Source: Novosphingobium sp. Chol11
GTDB lineage: Bacteria; Pseudomonadota; Alphaproteobacteria; Sphingomonadales; Sphingomonadaceae
DNA: 64,000 bases
Direction of reading: 5' to 3'
NCBI RefSeq assembly: GCF_945870625.1
Contig: NZ_CAMBTS010000002.1
Coordinates: forward strand, 1 to 64,000
Each line of letters begins with the position of its first letter. Position 1 is the stretch's first letter. Positions 1 through 8,315 of the stretch are shown here, one piece after another. Under the pieces are notes generated by a model. It saw only the letters and a list, made by a program, of their open reading frames with translations, did no database searches and had not been told where the DNA came from. The position numbers and the translations under genes were made by a program.

Positions 1-476
1 CAGCGGTGACTGCCTAGCATGTTGGCATGGGTGATCGCCACCGCGAGCGCGTCCGCCGCGTCTGCGCCTGCCAGCTTCACGCCGGGGAGCAACACTTTGA
101 GCATGGCCTGCACTTGCTCTTTTTCGGCCTTGCCAGTGCCGACCAGCGCCTGCTTGATCAGCCGGGTGGCATATTCGGCGACCGGCATCCCGGCGCGCGC
201 CAGGCTGAGCATCGCCACCCCGCGCGCCTGCCCCAGTTTGAGCGTGGATTGCGGGTTCACGTTGACGAACACTTCCTCGACAGCGCCGGAATCGGGCCGG
301 TGCAGCAGGATCACGTCGGTGAGCGCGGCATCGAGTTCGACGAGGCGCTCGGCCATTGAAAGCTTGGTATCGGTGCGGATCTGGCCGTTGGCAACGTGGC
401 TCAAACGGCTGCCCGCCTTGGCGACAATGCCCCAGCCAGTGCAAGTGAGGCCGGGATCGATGCCGATGATGATCAT
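1..476 (-). CDS. ruvC: Crossover junction endodeoxyribonuclease RuvC (3' end outside window)
   Basis: RuvC is the Holliday-junction resolvase that works with RuvAB in recombinational repair. The protein begins with MIIIGIDPG, which carries the first catalytic Asp, followed by [13 protein letters not shown] with the second acidic residue near residue 66 and [11 protein letters not shown] with the final Asp pair near residue 140. The frame stays open to the left edge, so only about 158 codons are seen of a family length of roughly 165 to 175. The start at 476 is chosen because it gives the canonical N-terminus. The longer forward-strand reading frames here are antisense shadows. Identity is secure; only the last residues are missing. 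Confidence 0.93.
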   Translation of the reverse strand, partial: MIIIGIDPGLTCTGWGIVAKAGSRLSHVANGQIRTDTKLSMAERLVELDAALTDVILLHRPDSGAVEEVFVNVNPQSTLKLGQARGVAMLSLARAGMPVAEYATRLIKQALVGTGKAEKEQVQAMLKVLLPGVKLAGADAADALAVAITHANMLGSHR

Positions 477-552
477 GCTGCGCCGCCCGCCGCCCGCAGC
501 AAGGGGCCGGAGGGCGGATTGATCCAGCGACGCGCAAACGGCGGCCCACCCC

Positions 553-581
553 AAACCCCTCCCGCAAGCGGAAGGGGCTTT
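553..581 (-). terminator. Probable terminator after yebC
   Basis: An inverted repeat of about 10 bp with one mismatch (556 to 578) lies directly after the yebC stop and before ruvC. A T-run follows it on the forward strand and only a short TTT on the reverse strand, so its strength as a yebC terminator is uncertain. Confidence 0.5.
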
Positions 582-582
582 T

Positions 583-1347
583 TCAACCCAGCTGCTCCAT
601 CACTTCGTCGGGGATTTCATAATTGCCCCAGACGGTCTGGACGTCGTCGTCATCGTCGAGCACGTCGATCAGCTTAAGCAGGGTCGCGGCGGTTTCGGCG
701 TCGACCGTGGTCTTCATGTTGGGCTTCCACGCGAGCTTGACGCCTTCGGCCTCGCCCAGCGTCTTTTCAAGCTCGCGCGCGACAGGGTGAAGCTGCTCGA
801 TCGCGACCCAGATCTGGTGGCTGCCGGGGTTCTCGTCGCCGTCGCCCATGTCGGATTCGACGTCTTCCGCGCCCGCTTCGATCGCGGCTTCGAGCACTTT
901 CTCCTCATCGCCGACTTTGCCGGGATATTCGATCAGGCCCAGCCGCTCGAACCCATGGCTCACCGCGCCCGAAGCGCCGAGATTGCCGCCGTTCTTTGAA
1001 AAGGCGATGCGCACATTGGTGGCGGTGCGGTTGCGGTTGTCGGTCAACGCTTCGACGATGATCGATACGCCGCCGGGGCCATAGCCTTCATAGCGCACTT
1101 CTTCATAGTTCTCGCCGTCGCCCTTGCTCGCCTTGTCGATCGCGCGCTGGATATTGTCCTTGGGCACCGATTGCGCCTTGGCCGCGTTGACCGCGGCGCG
1201 CAGACGCGGGTTCATGTCCGGATCGGGCATGCCCATCTTGGCCGCCACGGTGATTTCGCGGCTGAGCTTGGAAAATTGCGCCGAGCGCTTTTTGTCCTGC
1301 GCACCCTTGCGGTGCATGATGTTCTTGAATTTGGAATGGCCTGCCAT
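583..1347 (-). CDS. yebC: YebC/PmpR family DNA-binding regulatory protein
   Basis: This is a 254-residue member of the YebC/PmpR/TACO1 family, whose members are described as transcriptional regulators and, more recently, as helpers of translation through difficult stretches. The typical N-terminus [15 protein letters not shown] fixes the start at 1347; a 20-codon upstream extension in the same frame lacks family resemblance. Conserved stretches such as [12 protein letters not shown] and YEGYGPGGV are present, and the acidic C-terminal end is normal. It lies upstream of ruvC on the same strand, an arrangement common in Alphaproteobacteria. Its precise target in this organism cannot be read from sequence. 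Confidence 0.93.
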   Translation of the reverse strand: MAGHSKFKNIMHRKGAQDKKRSAQFSKLSREITVAAKMGMPDPDMNPRLRAAVNAAKAQSVPKDNIQRAIDKASKGDGENYEEVRYEGYGPGGVSIIVEALTDNRNRTATNVRIAFSKNGGNLGASGAVSHGFERLGLIEYPGKVGDEEKVLEAAIEAGAEDVESDMGDGDENPGSHQIWVAIEQLHPVARELEKTLGEAEGVKLAWKPNMKTTVDAETAATLLKLIDVLDDDDDVQTVWGNYEIPDEVMEQLG

Positions 1348-1466
1348 GGTCTGCTTCTTGGCGTCTTTCAGGGTGGGATGCGCGCTCCCTAGCCGAGGCG
1401 CGGGCAAACGGCAATCTTGCGGCGCGGTATCCCTGTTTTAACGCTTGGGCGGGCATAAAGCGCGCC

Positions 1467-2168
1467 ATGAATACCGCCTCGCCCTCCGTGCGCCAAGACT
1501 TTGCCCGGTTTTTGCGCAGCCCCCGCTTGCTGACCCCGAGCGGACTGCGCTCGCCCGAAGCGCGCCGCGCATGGGCCGCGATGCTGGCGCTGCATCTGGG
1601 GGTGCTGCTGCTGATCGTGCTGCCGCTGATCAAGGGCTGGCAAGTGCTGTTCGGCCTGCCTTCGCCCGATGCGTTCGGCAAGATTCCGCCGATGCTGCTG
1701 GTGCCTGCGGTCGTGCTGGTGGCACCGCTGGCCTAGGAGATCATTTTTCGCGGATGGCAGACCGGGCGGCCGCGCGCGCTGTGGCTTACGCTGAGCGCCG
1801 CGCTGGGCATCGCCGCGATTGTGACCGCAGAACGCGCCGGATCAGACCTAGGCGTCGTCACCACTTTCTTTGGCGGTCTGCTGATCACCATCGGAGGCTG
1901 GGTGGCCATGCGCAAAATGCGCGCGGTGCCGCGCTGGTTTGCGGCGGGCTTTCCGGCGATCTTCTATCTGGTCGCGGGCGGCTTTGCGCTGGCGCATCTG
2001 GGCAATTATCCGGCATTCTCGCTGGTGGCGGTGCCGATGGTGTTGCCCCAGCTGTGGGCCGGGCTGACGCTCGGCTACATGCGCCAGCGCTTTGGCCTTG
2101 CCGCTTCGATCCTCGCGCATGCCTGCGCCAATGGCGCCGCAATCGCGCTGGCGTTCGTGATTGGCTAA
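1467..2168 (+). pseudogene. CPBP intramembrane protease gene interrupted by an amber codon
   Basis: One continuous frame of 233 residue positions encodes a hydrophobic CPBP (CAAX protease/bacteriocin-processing) family protein, but a TAG at 1734 to 1736 (codon 90) interrupts it. The codons around it read APLA-stop-EIIFRGW. The family's first catalytic motif is EExxxR, so the stop stands exactly where the first catalytic Glu should be; GAG to TAG is a single change. Downstream the frame continues cleanly through FALAH and HACAN, matching the later FxxxH and HxxxN motifs, to a normal stop at 2168. The gene looks recently inactivated or affected by a sequencing error. An 89-residue fragment could still be translated but would lack the active site. 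Confidence 0.8.
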
Positions 2169-2207
2169 ACCTTTCGCGCCTTCCAGCCGCAGAGCAGGGC
2201 CAGGTGC

Positions 2208-2702
2208 CTAAAGCAGCCGCTGAAACCACGCGACATCGCGCCAAGCGCCAAGTTTCCAGCCCACTTCACGATAGGTCCCGACCGGCGCGAACCCGGCGGA
2301 CAGATGCAAGGCCACACTGGCCGGATTGGGCTGGGCGATACCGGCAAATGCCGCATGGTAGCCGCGTTCGCGCAGCATGGGCAGCAGCGCGCCGTAGAGC
2401 AGACGCCCCAGACCCCTGCCTGCCGCCGCCGCCGCCACATAAATCGCCACATCGCACGAGCTGGCATAAGCAGCGCGCGAACGATGCGGGCAGCCATAGG
2501 CATACCCCGCGACGACCCCGTCCACTTCGGCAACAAACCACGCGTGACTGGCACCGTAGTCTTCGATCCGGCGCGCCATTTCGGCGTCGTCTGGCGGATC
2601 GAGCTCGAAACTGGCCCACGTGCCAGTAACATAAGGCCGATAAATCGCGCCGCAGGCACCGGCATCGTGCCAGGCGGCGGGGCGCAGCAGCGGCGCATTC
2701 AT
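2208..2702 (-). CDS. GNAT N-acetyltransferase, phosphinothricin/methionine sulfoximine acetyltransferase-like
   Basis: A 164-residue GNAT-fold acetyltransferase. The acetyl-CoA pyrophosphate-binding motif appears as AAAAAGRGLGRLLY near residues 90 to 103, and the surrounding pattern (YVTGTWASFEL, GYAYGCPHRSRAAY, HLSAGFAPVGTYREVGWKLG) is typical of the Pat/Bar/MddA subgroup that acetylates phosphinothricin, methionine sulfoximine or similar amino acid analogues. The start at 2702 gives the expected MNAPLLRPA beginning. The gene is convergent with the broken CPBP gene and follows gapR on the same strand. The real substrate is unknown. Confidence 0.85.
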   Translation of the reverse strand: MNAPLLRPAAWHDAGACGAIYRPYVTGTWASFELDPPDDAEMARRIEDYGASHAWFVAEVDGVVAGYAYGCPHRSRAAYASSCDVAIYVAAAAAGRGLGRLLYGALLPMLRERGYHAAFAGIAQPNPASVALHLSAGFAPVGTYREVGWKLGAWRDVAWFQRLL

Positions 2703-2763
2703 CGCGCCGCCATCCCGCGCACATCGCCAAGAAGCAGCTTCACCGCCCCGCTCTGCCCAAGCC

Positions 2764-3006
2764 TCAGGCGATGCCCAGCGCCGCCTTGTAGGTATCGAGC
2801 AGCATATCCATTTCGCGCCGGTCGTCAGACTTCATTTTGCGCAGCCGCACGATCTGGCGCATAATCTTGGCATCATAGCCTGCCGACTTTGCCTCGCTGT
2901 AAACATCCTTGATATCATCGCCGATGCCCTTTTTCTCTTCCTCAAGGCGCTCGATCCGCTCGATCAGCAGGCGCAGGCGTTCATCGGTGGTGGTGGCATC
3001 GGACAT
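2764..3006 (-). CDS. gapR: GapR family nucleoid-associated protein (DUF2312)
   Basis: An 80-residue protein, almost entirely predicted helix and coiled coil, with the family features RLLIERIERLEEEKKGI and VYSEAKSAGYD followed by KIMRQIVRLRKMK. In Caulobacter, GapR encircles overtwisted DNA ahead of replication and transcription and supports chromosome segregation; the family is nearly restricted to Alphaproteobacteria. Length and sequence are normal. It stands alone between an acetyltransferase gene and rlmE. Confidence 0.93.
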   Translation of the reverse strand: MSDATTTDERLRLLIERIERLEEEKKGIGDDIKDVYSEAKSAGYDAKIMRQIVRLRKMKSDDRREMDMLLDTYKAALGIA

Positions 3007-3098
3007 GGAACAGGCTCCGCACGGGCAAAGGAAATATCAAACACCGCCCTTAAGCTGCCCGCGCTGATTCGCGCAAAACCTGTCCTGTGGAAATCGCG

Positions 3099-3770
3099 CT
3101 ATTCCGCCGCGCGCCCCTTGAACCCTTGCGCGATCACATACCATTCGGACGAATCCTTGCGGCTGGCAGGGGGTTTGGCGTGTTTCACCGTGGTGAAATT
3201 GCGCTTGAGAATGGTCAGCAGTTCGCCGTCCGTGCCCCCCGCAAACACTTTGGCGACGAACGCCCCGCCGGGAGCCAGCGCATGAATGGCATAGTCCACC
3301 GCCGTCTCGACCAGCCCCATCGTGCGCAGGTGGTCGGTCGATTTGTGGCCCACGGTGTTGGCCGCCATATCCGACAGCACCAGATCGGGCGGACCTTCGA
3401 GCGCGCCAGCCAGCGCGGCAGGGGCCTCATCGGCCATGAAATCCATTTCGAAGATCGTCACGCCATCGAGCGGCTCGGTCGGCAGGAGATCGATGCCCAC
3501 CACCCGCGCGGCCGGGGCCTGCTTGCGCACGACCTGGCTCCACCCACCCGGCGCGATCCCCAGATCGACCACGCGCCGCGCGCCGCGCAGCAGGGCGAAC
3601 TTCGCATCGAGCTCGATCAGCTTGAACGCCGAGCGGCTGCGCCAGCCATCGGCCTTGGCCTGCTTGACATAAGGATCGTTGATCTGGCGCGCGAGCCAGC
3701 GATTGGACGAGGCGGTGCGCCCTTTGCCCGTCTTGACCCGCTCGCCCGGATCGCGGCCAGAACGGCTCAT
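3099..3770 (-). CDS. rlmE: 23S rRNA (uridine-2'-O)-methyltransferase RlmE/FtsJ
   Basis: RlmE methylates the 2'-OH of U2552 in the A-loop of 23S rRNA late in 50S assembly. The 223-residue protein shows the RrmJ fold: RSRSAFKLIELD with the catalytic Lys, VVDLGIAPGGWSQ as SAM-binding motif I, DLVLSDMAANTVG with the catalytic Asp, and FVAKVFAGG with the second catalytic Lys. The start at 3770 (MSRSGRDPG) is preferred over an in-frame upstream ATG at 3851, which would overlap the preceding gene. The stop of the upstream ppx-like gene is only 10 bases away, so the two are likely co-transcribed. Confidence 0.94.
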   Translation of the reverse strand: MSRSGRDPGERVKTGKGRTASSNRWLARQINDPYVKQAKADGWRSRSAFKLIELDAKFALLRGARRVVDLGIAPGGWSQVVRKQAPAARVVGIDLLPTEPLDGVTIFEMDFMADEAPAALAGALEGPPDLVLSDMAANTVGHKSTDHLRTMGLVETAVDYAIHALAPGGAFVAKVFAGGTDGELLTILKRNFTTVKHAKPPASRKDSSEWYVIAQGFKGRAAE

Positions 3771-3780
3771 AGGGTGCGGC

Positions 3781-5043
3781 TCATAAAGTGCGCTTGGCGC
3801 GGGCTTGGCCGGACGCACGCACCGCGGCGTGGCCCCGGTCGCCCTCGCCATTGGTGGCCATCAGGCTGCGCAGGATGCCCTCGCGGATGCCGCGATCGGC
3901 AATGCCGAGCCGCTCGGCGGGCCAGATATCGCAGATCGATTCAAGGATCGCGCAGCCCGCCACCACCAGATCGGCCCGGTCGCGCCCGATGCAGGGCACC
4001 GCCACACGCCCGGCATGCGACAGGCTGGCCAGCCGCTGGCTGACATCGCGCATCGCGGCGGCGGGCACGATCACGCCATCGACCGCGCGGCGATCATAGT
4101 GCGGCAGATCGAGATAAAGGCTGGCCAGCGTGGTCACCGTGCCGCTGGTGCCGAGCAGGCGCAGCGCGCCGCCCTCGCGCTCAGGCGCGATCCGCGCGGC
4201 GAAATCGGCGAAGTCCGCGTCCACCCGTGCGCGCATTGCGGCATAGGCGGCGGCGCGGGCTTCGGGCGAATCCGCGATCTCGCCGATCACTTCGGTGAGC
4301 GAGACCACGCCCCATGGCACCGATTGCCAATCGAGAATGCGCGGCGCGGCCTCGCTGGTATCGACCAGCACCACCTCGGTCGAACCGCCGCCGATATCAA
4401 AGATCATCGCCGGGCCATCGCCGTGTTCGAGCAGGATGTGGCAGCCCAGCACCGCCAGCCGCGCTTCTTCCTGCGCCGTAATGATATTGAGCCGGATGCC
4501 GGTTTCGCGGTGGACGCGCTCGATGAACGCTTCGCCATTGGCCGCCCGGCGGCAGGCCTCGGTCGCCACCGAGCGGGCGAGGTTGACGTTGCGCTTGCGC
4601 AGTTTCTCGGCGCAGATATGCAGCGCGGCGAGCGCGCGGTCCATCGCCGCATCGGACAGGCGGCCCGATTGCGCGAGCCCTTCGCCCAGCCGCACCGCGC
4701 GGCTGAACGCATCGATTACCATGAAATGATCGCCCGATGGCCGCGCGATAAGCAGGCGGCAATTGTTGGTGCCCAGATCGATCGCGGCATAAGCCTGACG
4801 ATGCGCGGGCGGGGGTTTTTGCCACATCGGCTGGCCGGGGCTGGTCTTGGCCGCAGGCGCGGCCACGCGGACCTCCTGATCGGGCTCGGCCGGATCGGGA
4901 TTTGGGCACGGCTGGCCCGCAGGGGTGCCGACGGCAGCGGCGGGGCGCGGCGCATGGCCAGAATCGACTTGCGGGGGAAACTTCCCCTGCTTCCGGCCAG
5001 GACGCGGATCCTGCGCACTCGTCGGCGGATCAAACTCCGCCAT
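3781..5043 (-). CDS. ppx: Ppx/GppA family exopolyphosphatase/guanosine pentaphosphatase
   Basis: A 420-residue member of the Ppx/GppA phosphatase family of the ASKHA superfamily, which hydrolyses polyphosphate or pppGpp. YAAIDLGTNNCRLLIA near residue 87 is the phosphate 1 motif, MIFDIGGGSTEV the phosphate 2 region, and LLGTSGTVTTLA the phosphate 3 loop. The first 80 residues are a Pro-rich, low-complexity extension of unknown role. The start at 5043 (MAEFDPPT) is chosen because the 39 codons upstream overlap the probable promoter. The pairing with rlmE is common in sphingomonads. Which of the two substrates it uses cannot be decided. Confidence 0.88.
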   Translation of the reverse strand: MAEFDPPTSAQDPRPGRKQGKFPPQVDSGHAPRPAAAVGTPAGQPCPNPDPAEPDQEVRVAAPAAKTSPGQPMWQKPPPAHRQAYAAIDLGTNNCRLLIARPSGDHFMVIDAFSRAVRLGEGLAQSGRLSDAAMDRALAALHICAEKLRKRNVNLARSVATEACRRAANGEAFIERVHRETGIRLNIITAQEEARLAVLGCHILLEHGDGPAMIFDIGGGSTEVVLVDTSEAAPRILDWQSVPWGVVSLTEVIGEIADSPEARAAAYAAMRARVDADFADFAARIAPEREGGALRLLGTSGTVTTLASLYLDLPHYDRRAVDGVIVPAAAMRDVSQRLASLSHAGRVAVPCIGRDRADLVVAGCAILESICDIWPAERLGIADRGIREGILRSLMATNGEGDRGHAAVRASGQARAKRTL

Positions 5044-5072
5044 GACTTGCAATTCGCTTATGTTTTCCCGCC

Positions 5073-5100
5073 AGAATAATGCCCGGCGAGTACTTGACAA
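5073..5100 (-). promoter_or_regulatory. Possible sigma-70 promoter of ppx-rlmE
   Basis: On the reverse strand TTGTCA (5100 to 5095) is followed after 16 bases by TATTCT (5078 to 5073), about 30 bases upstream of the ppx start. Spacing and position fit, but no experimental support exists and both boxes deviate from consensus. Confidence 0.4.
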
Positions 5101-5234
5101 CGATCCTAGCGTTAGTGCGCGTGCGCGGCAAGGTGTCACGACGATGTAAGGGGGAGACATACGTGGCTACGGGGGTATACGGGCCCGGATCACCTTGACT
5201 TGAAGCGTCGCCGCGCATATACGCGCGCCTCCTC

Positions 5235-5308
5235 TGCCCCGTCGTCTAATGGTAAGACACCGGATTCTGATTCCGTTTATCGAGGTTCGAGTCCTCGCGG
5301 GGCATCCA
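5235..5308 (+). tRNA. tRNA-Gln (anticodon CUG)
   Basis: A 74-base cloverleaf. The acceptor TGCCCCG pairs with CGGGGCA, the anticodon loop TTCTGAT gives CUG, the T arm contains GGTTCGAGTCC, and the terminal CCA is encoded at 5306 to 5308. Confidence 0.96.
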
Positions 5309-5579
5309 GTTTTTTGCGAATATTTGTGTGAACTATCAGTCGCCTAGACTGATCGTGGGCGCTTGGTTGCGGCCTGTTGCCCGCTGCGGGATGGGATGCC
5401 CGGTGCGGCGCTGCGCGCAGGGGCGCTGGCTGGCCCGATCACTGCTTTTGGCAGTGCGATTTTCCGCATTCACTGGCACCGAGTTGTTTGCGCGGCCTTC
5501 AGCGTCACGTTGCGTTTACTTTTTAGCAGCAAGTCTATGCGATACCCAAGCCACTGAATTCAGGCTTAGGGATCTGCAA

Positions 5580-5762
5580 ATGTCAATTTTCAAGTCGGTG
5601 CTGCAAGATGAGACGGCCGCGACTGCGATCGAATATGGCCTGATCGCCGCACTGATTGCGGTGGCTGCAATCTCTGCCATGGGCGCGCTGGGCAATTCGC
5701 TTTCGAACACGTTCGTAACGGTTTCAGGCCGCATGAACAACGCTTCGGACGGCAAGCTCTAA
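5580..5762 (+). CDS. Flp/Fap-type pilin component
   Basis: A 60-residue class III prepilin. The N-terminus is short and hydrophilic, then ATAIEYGLIAALIAVAAI forms the conserved Glu-Tyr motif and the hydrophobic helix that builds the Flp (Tad) pilus. TadV-type peptidases normally cut after Gly just before the ATAIEY segment; here the residue at that place is Ala (DETA before ATAIEY). The start at 5580 is preferred over the upstream in-frame ATG at 5328, which would add an unrelated 84-residue stretch. No tad secretion genes are in the window, so this pilin must rely on machinery elsewhere or be an orphan copy. Confidence 0.9.
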   Translation: MSIFKSVLQDETAATAIEYGLIAALIAVAAISAMGALGNSLSNTFVTVSGRMNNASDGKL

Positions 5763-5787
5763 CAATCCGGACGCTTTGCCGCCTACC

Positions 5788-6771
5788 CTAGTTGCCGCCT
5801 GCATCCCCCACATGCACGCGGCCCCGGGCGGCGGCGAGCTGCTCCTGACGGTGGCGTTCGCGGTAGCCTGCGCGCTGCGCGGCGCTGCGTTCGCCGTGGC
5901 ACGCCGGGCAGCTTTCGCCCTCGATATAAAGCGGTGAGGCCTGATCGGCGGGTGAAACCGGGCGGCGGCAGGCGTGGCACAGCACATGCGTTCCCGGCGC
6001 AAGACCATGCCCCACCGCCACGCGCTGATCGAATACGAAGCATTCGCCCTGCCACAGGCTTTGTTCGGGCGGGATCGTCTCAAGATACTTGAGAATGCCG
6101 CCCTCGAGATGAAACACTTCATCCACCCCTTCGGCTTTCAGGAACGCGGTCGACTTTTCGCAGCGGATGCCGCCGGTGCAGAACATCGCCACTCTGGGCG
6201 GCTTGCCTTCGCCTAACAAGCGCGCGCGCTCGCGGCGGAACCAGCCGGGAAAATCGCTAAAGCTTTGCGTTTTGGGATCGATTGCGCCGGTAAAGGTGCC
6301 AGCGGCAACCTCATAATCGTTGCGCGTATCGATCACGATGGTGGCGGGATCGGCAATCAGCGCGTTCCAATCGGTGGGTGCGACATAGGTGCCGACGCTG
6401 CCCAAGGCATCGATGCCCGGCTCGCCCATCGTCACGATCTCACGCTTGATCCGCACCTTCATGCGGTGGAACGGCATGGCCGCCGCCGCCGCGAACTTGA
6501 CGCCGATCTGCGCGCAGCCGGGCATGGCGCGGATATGATCCAGCACCTGCGCCATGCCTGCGGGCGCGCCGGCGATGGTGCCGTTGATCCCTTCGCGGGC
6601 CAGCAGCAGCGTGCCCTTGATGCCATGCGCGCGGCAAACGCCGAGCAGCGGGCCGCGCAGGCCCGCAAGGTCGGCAAACGGGGTGAACTGATAGAGCGCG
6701 GCCACCACGATGGGGGCCGGATCGGCTGATGCCAGCCTCAATGCTTCATCCTGATCCATAAGCGCCGCCAT
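5788..6771 (-). CDS. trhO: tRNA uridine-34 hydroxylase TrhO (rhodanese-domain protein)
   Basis: TrhO (YceA family) uses oxygen to make 5-hydroxyuridine at position 34 of certain tRNAs. The 327-residue protein has an N-terminal acylphosphatase-like domain (LLAREGINGTIAG), a central rhodanese domain with the active-site cysteine in FCTGGIRCEKS, and a C-terminal zinc-type Cys cluster (CHACRRP and CPACH). The start at 6771 (MAALMDQDE) is chosen, with 6759 possible; the 47 codons above it look non-coding. The gene is divergent from the LOG family gene. Confidence 0.92.
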   Translation of the reverse strand: MAALMDQDEALRLASADPAPIVVAALYQFTPFADLAGLRGPLLGVCRAHGIKGTLLLAREGINGTIAGAPAGMAQVLDHIRAMPGCAQIGVKFAAAAAMPFHRMKVRIKREIVTMGEPGIDALGSVGTYVAPTDWNALIADPATIVIDTRNDYEVAAGTFTGAIDPKTQSFSDFPGWFRRERARLLGEGKPPRVAMFCTGGIRCEKSTAFLKAEGVDEVFHLEGGILKYLETIPPEQSLWQGECFVFDQRVAVGHGLAPGTHVLCHACRRPVSPADQASPLYIEGESCPACHGERSAAQRAGYRERHRQEQLAAARGRVHVGDAGGN

Positions 6772-6892
6772 TTCGCACGCCGCCGCGCGATCGGCCAGTC
6801 TGATTTGGCCCCGGACGTTTTTAGCCCCGCACGTTTTAACCCCGCACGATTTAACCTTGCGATGCAGCGTACCGCACGCGACAGCATGCCGT

Positions 6893-7774
6893 ATGACCGA
6901 AGACGAAATCAATCACGAGCTGACCGAGCGCAAGTTCTATCCGGCCGAGCAGGAAGCGGTGTTTGCCGAATCGCATGCGCGGCTGACCCCGCAGCAGCAG
7001 GACCCGGCCTACCGGCTCGCGTTTCGCGATATCGATTTCCTGCTGCGCGAGGAATTGCGCCCGGTGCGCTTTCAGCTGGAATTGCTGAAGCCCGAAATGC
7101 TGCTCGATGAGGCAGAGATCGGCTCGACCCTAGTGGTCTATGGCTCGGCGCGCATCCCCTCGCCCGCCGATGCCAAGGCGGCGGTGGCGGCAGCGACAAG
7201 CCCTGAGCGCAAGGCGGTGGCCGAGCGGCTGGCGGCCAAAGCGCGCTATTACGAAGAAGCGCGCAAGCTGGGCTTCATCGCCAGCAAATGCGCGGTGGTA
7301 GAGGACGGCAAGCGCCAGTTCGTGATCTGCTCGGGCGGCGGCCCATCGATCATGGAGGCGGCCAACCGCGGCGCGCACGATGCGGGCGCAGACACGATCG
7401 GGCTCAACATCGTGTTGCAACACGAGCAGATGCCCAATCCCTATGTGACGCCGCACCTTTCGTTCCAGTTTCACTACTTCGCGCTGCGCAAGATGCATTT
7501 CCTGCTGCGCGCGCGGGCGGTGGCGGTTTTTCCGGGCGGGTTTGGCACGTTCGACGAGTTTTTCGAGCTGTTGACGCTGGTCCAGACTGGCAAGATGCAG
7601 CCGATCCCGATCCTGCTGTTCGGCGCAGAATATTGGAACAGGGTGATCAATTTCGCAGCGCTGGCCGAAGAGGGCGTGATCAACCCCGAGGATTTGAAGC
7701 TGTTTCACATGGTGGAAACAGCCGAGGAAGCGTGGGCGTTTATTGTCGGGTTTTACAATCTGGGATGTGATTGA
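6893..7774 (+). CDS. LOG family (lysine decarboxylase-like) Rossmann-fold protein
   Basis: A 293-residue protein with the LOG signature: CSGGGPSIMEAANRGA (phosphate binding) near residue 147 and FPGGFGTFDEFFE, which matches PGGxGTxxE. Small LOG proteins release free cytokinin bases from the riboside monophosphates; longer bacterial members of this type (TIGR00730-like with an N-terminal extension) are generally regarded as nucleoside monophosphate phosphoribohydrolases of unsettled physiological role. The start at 6893 (MTEDEINHE) is chosen over 6857 because the longer version begins with non-conserved sequence. The next gene begins 16 bases after the stop. Confidence 0.88.
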   Translation: MTEDEINHELTERKFYPAEQEAVFAESHARLTPQQQDPAYRLAFRDIDFLLREELRPVRFQLELLKPEMLLDEAEIGSTLVVYGSARIPSPADAKAAVAAATSPERKAVAERLAAKARYYEEARKLGFIASKCAVVEDGKRQFVICSGGGPSIMEAANRGAHDAGADTIGLNIVLQHEQMPNPYVTPHLSFQFHYFALRKMHFLLRARAVAVFPGGFGTFDEFFELLTLVQTGKMQPIPILLFGAEYWNRVINFAALAEEGVINPEDLKLFHMVETAEEAWAFIVGFYNLGCD

Positions 7775-7790
7775 GCTTCGGAGCGACGCG

Positions 7791-8315
7791 ATGACGGTGA
7801 TACAAACGCAGCGCCTTACCCTGCGCCCTGCGCGCGCCGACGATCTGGACGCGCTCTATGCAATCATGCGGCAGCCGCGGGCGATGGCCTACTGGTCAAC
7901 CCCGCCACATGAACATCCAGATCAGACGGCCGATTTTCTCGAGGGAATGATGACGATCCCTTCAGACTTGGGCGAGGACTTCATCGCCGAGAATGAAGGC
8001 CGATTGATCGGCAAGGTTGGGCTCTATCGCTTTCCCGAACTTGGCTACCTGTTTGATCCCGATTTCTGGGGCAAGGGCTTTGCGCGCGAAGCGATGGTCG
8101 CGGTCATCACCCGCGCATTTGAAGTCCATTCCTTGCCGCGCCTGACTGCCGATGTTGATCCGCGTAACGACGCGTCAATTCGTTTGCTCGAGCGGTTGGG
8201 CTTTTGCGAAACCCACCGCGCCACGAAAACCATTCTGGTGGGTGAACAGTGGTGTGACAGCGTTTACTTCGCCCTTGACCGCGAGTCTTGGTCAGCGCTT
8301 CAACGCACGGCTTGA
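7791..8315 (+). CDS. RimJ/RimL-type GNAT N-acetyltransferase
   Basis: A 174-residue GNAT-fold enzyme. QTQRLTLRPARADDLDALY is the typical RimJ/RimL N-terminus, FWGKGFAREAM carries the acetyl-CoA-binding R/QxxGxG/A-like loop, and VDPRNDASIRLLERLGF is the conserved C-terminal helix. Such proteins acetylate protein N-termini or small amines; the substrate is unknown. The start at 7791 (MTVIQTQRL) is preferred over 7743, which overlaps the LOG gene. Its last 16 bases overlap tail-to-tail with thiD. Confidence 0.88.
   Translation: MTVIQTQRLTLRPARADDLDALYAIMRQPRAMAYWSTPPHEHPDQTADFLEGMMTIPSDLGEDFIAENEGRLIGKVGLYRFPELGYLFDPDFWGKGFAREAMVAVITRAFEVHSLPRLTADVDPRNDASIRLLERLGFCETHRATKTILVGEQWCDSVYFALDRESWSALQRTA

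Noticed and set aside
1734..1736. Pyrrolysine or other recoding of the TAG in the CPBP gene
   Set aside because: There is no sign of a recoding element, TAG-pyrrolysine is not expected in this group, and a replaced catalytic Glu would not be functional. A nonsense mutation or sequencing error is simpler.
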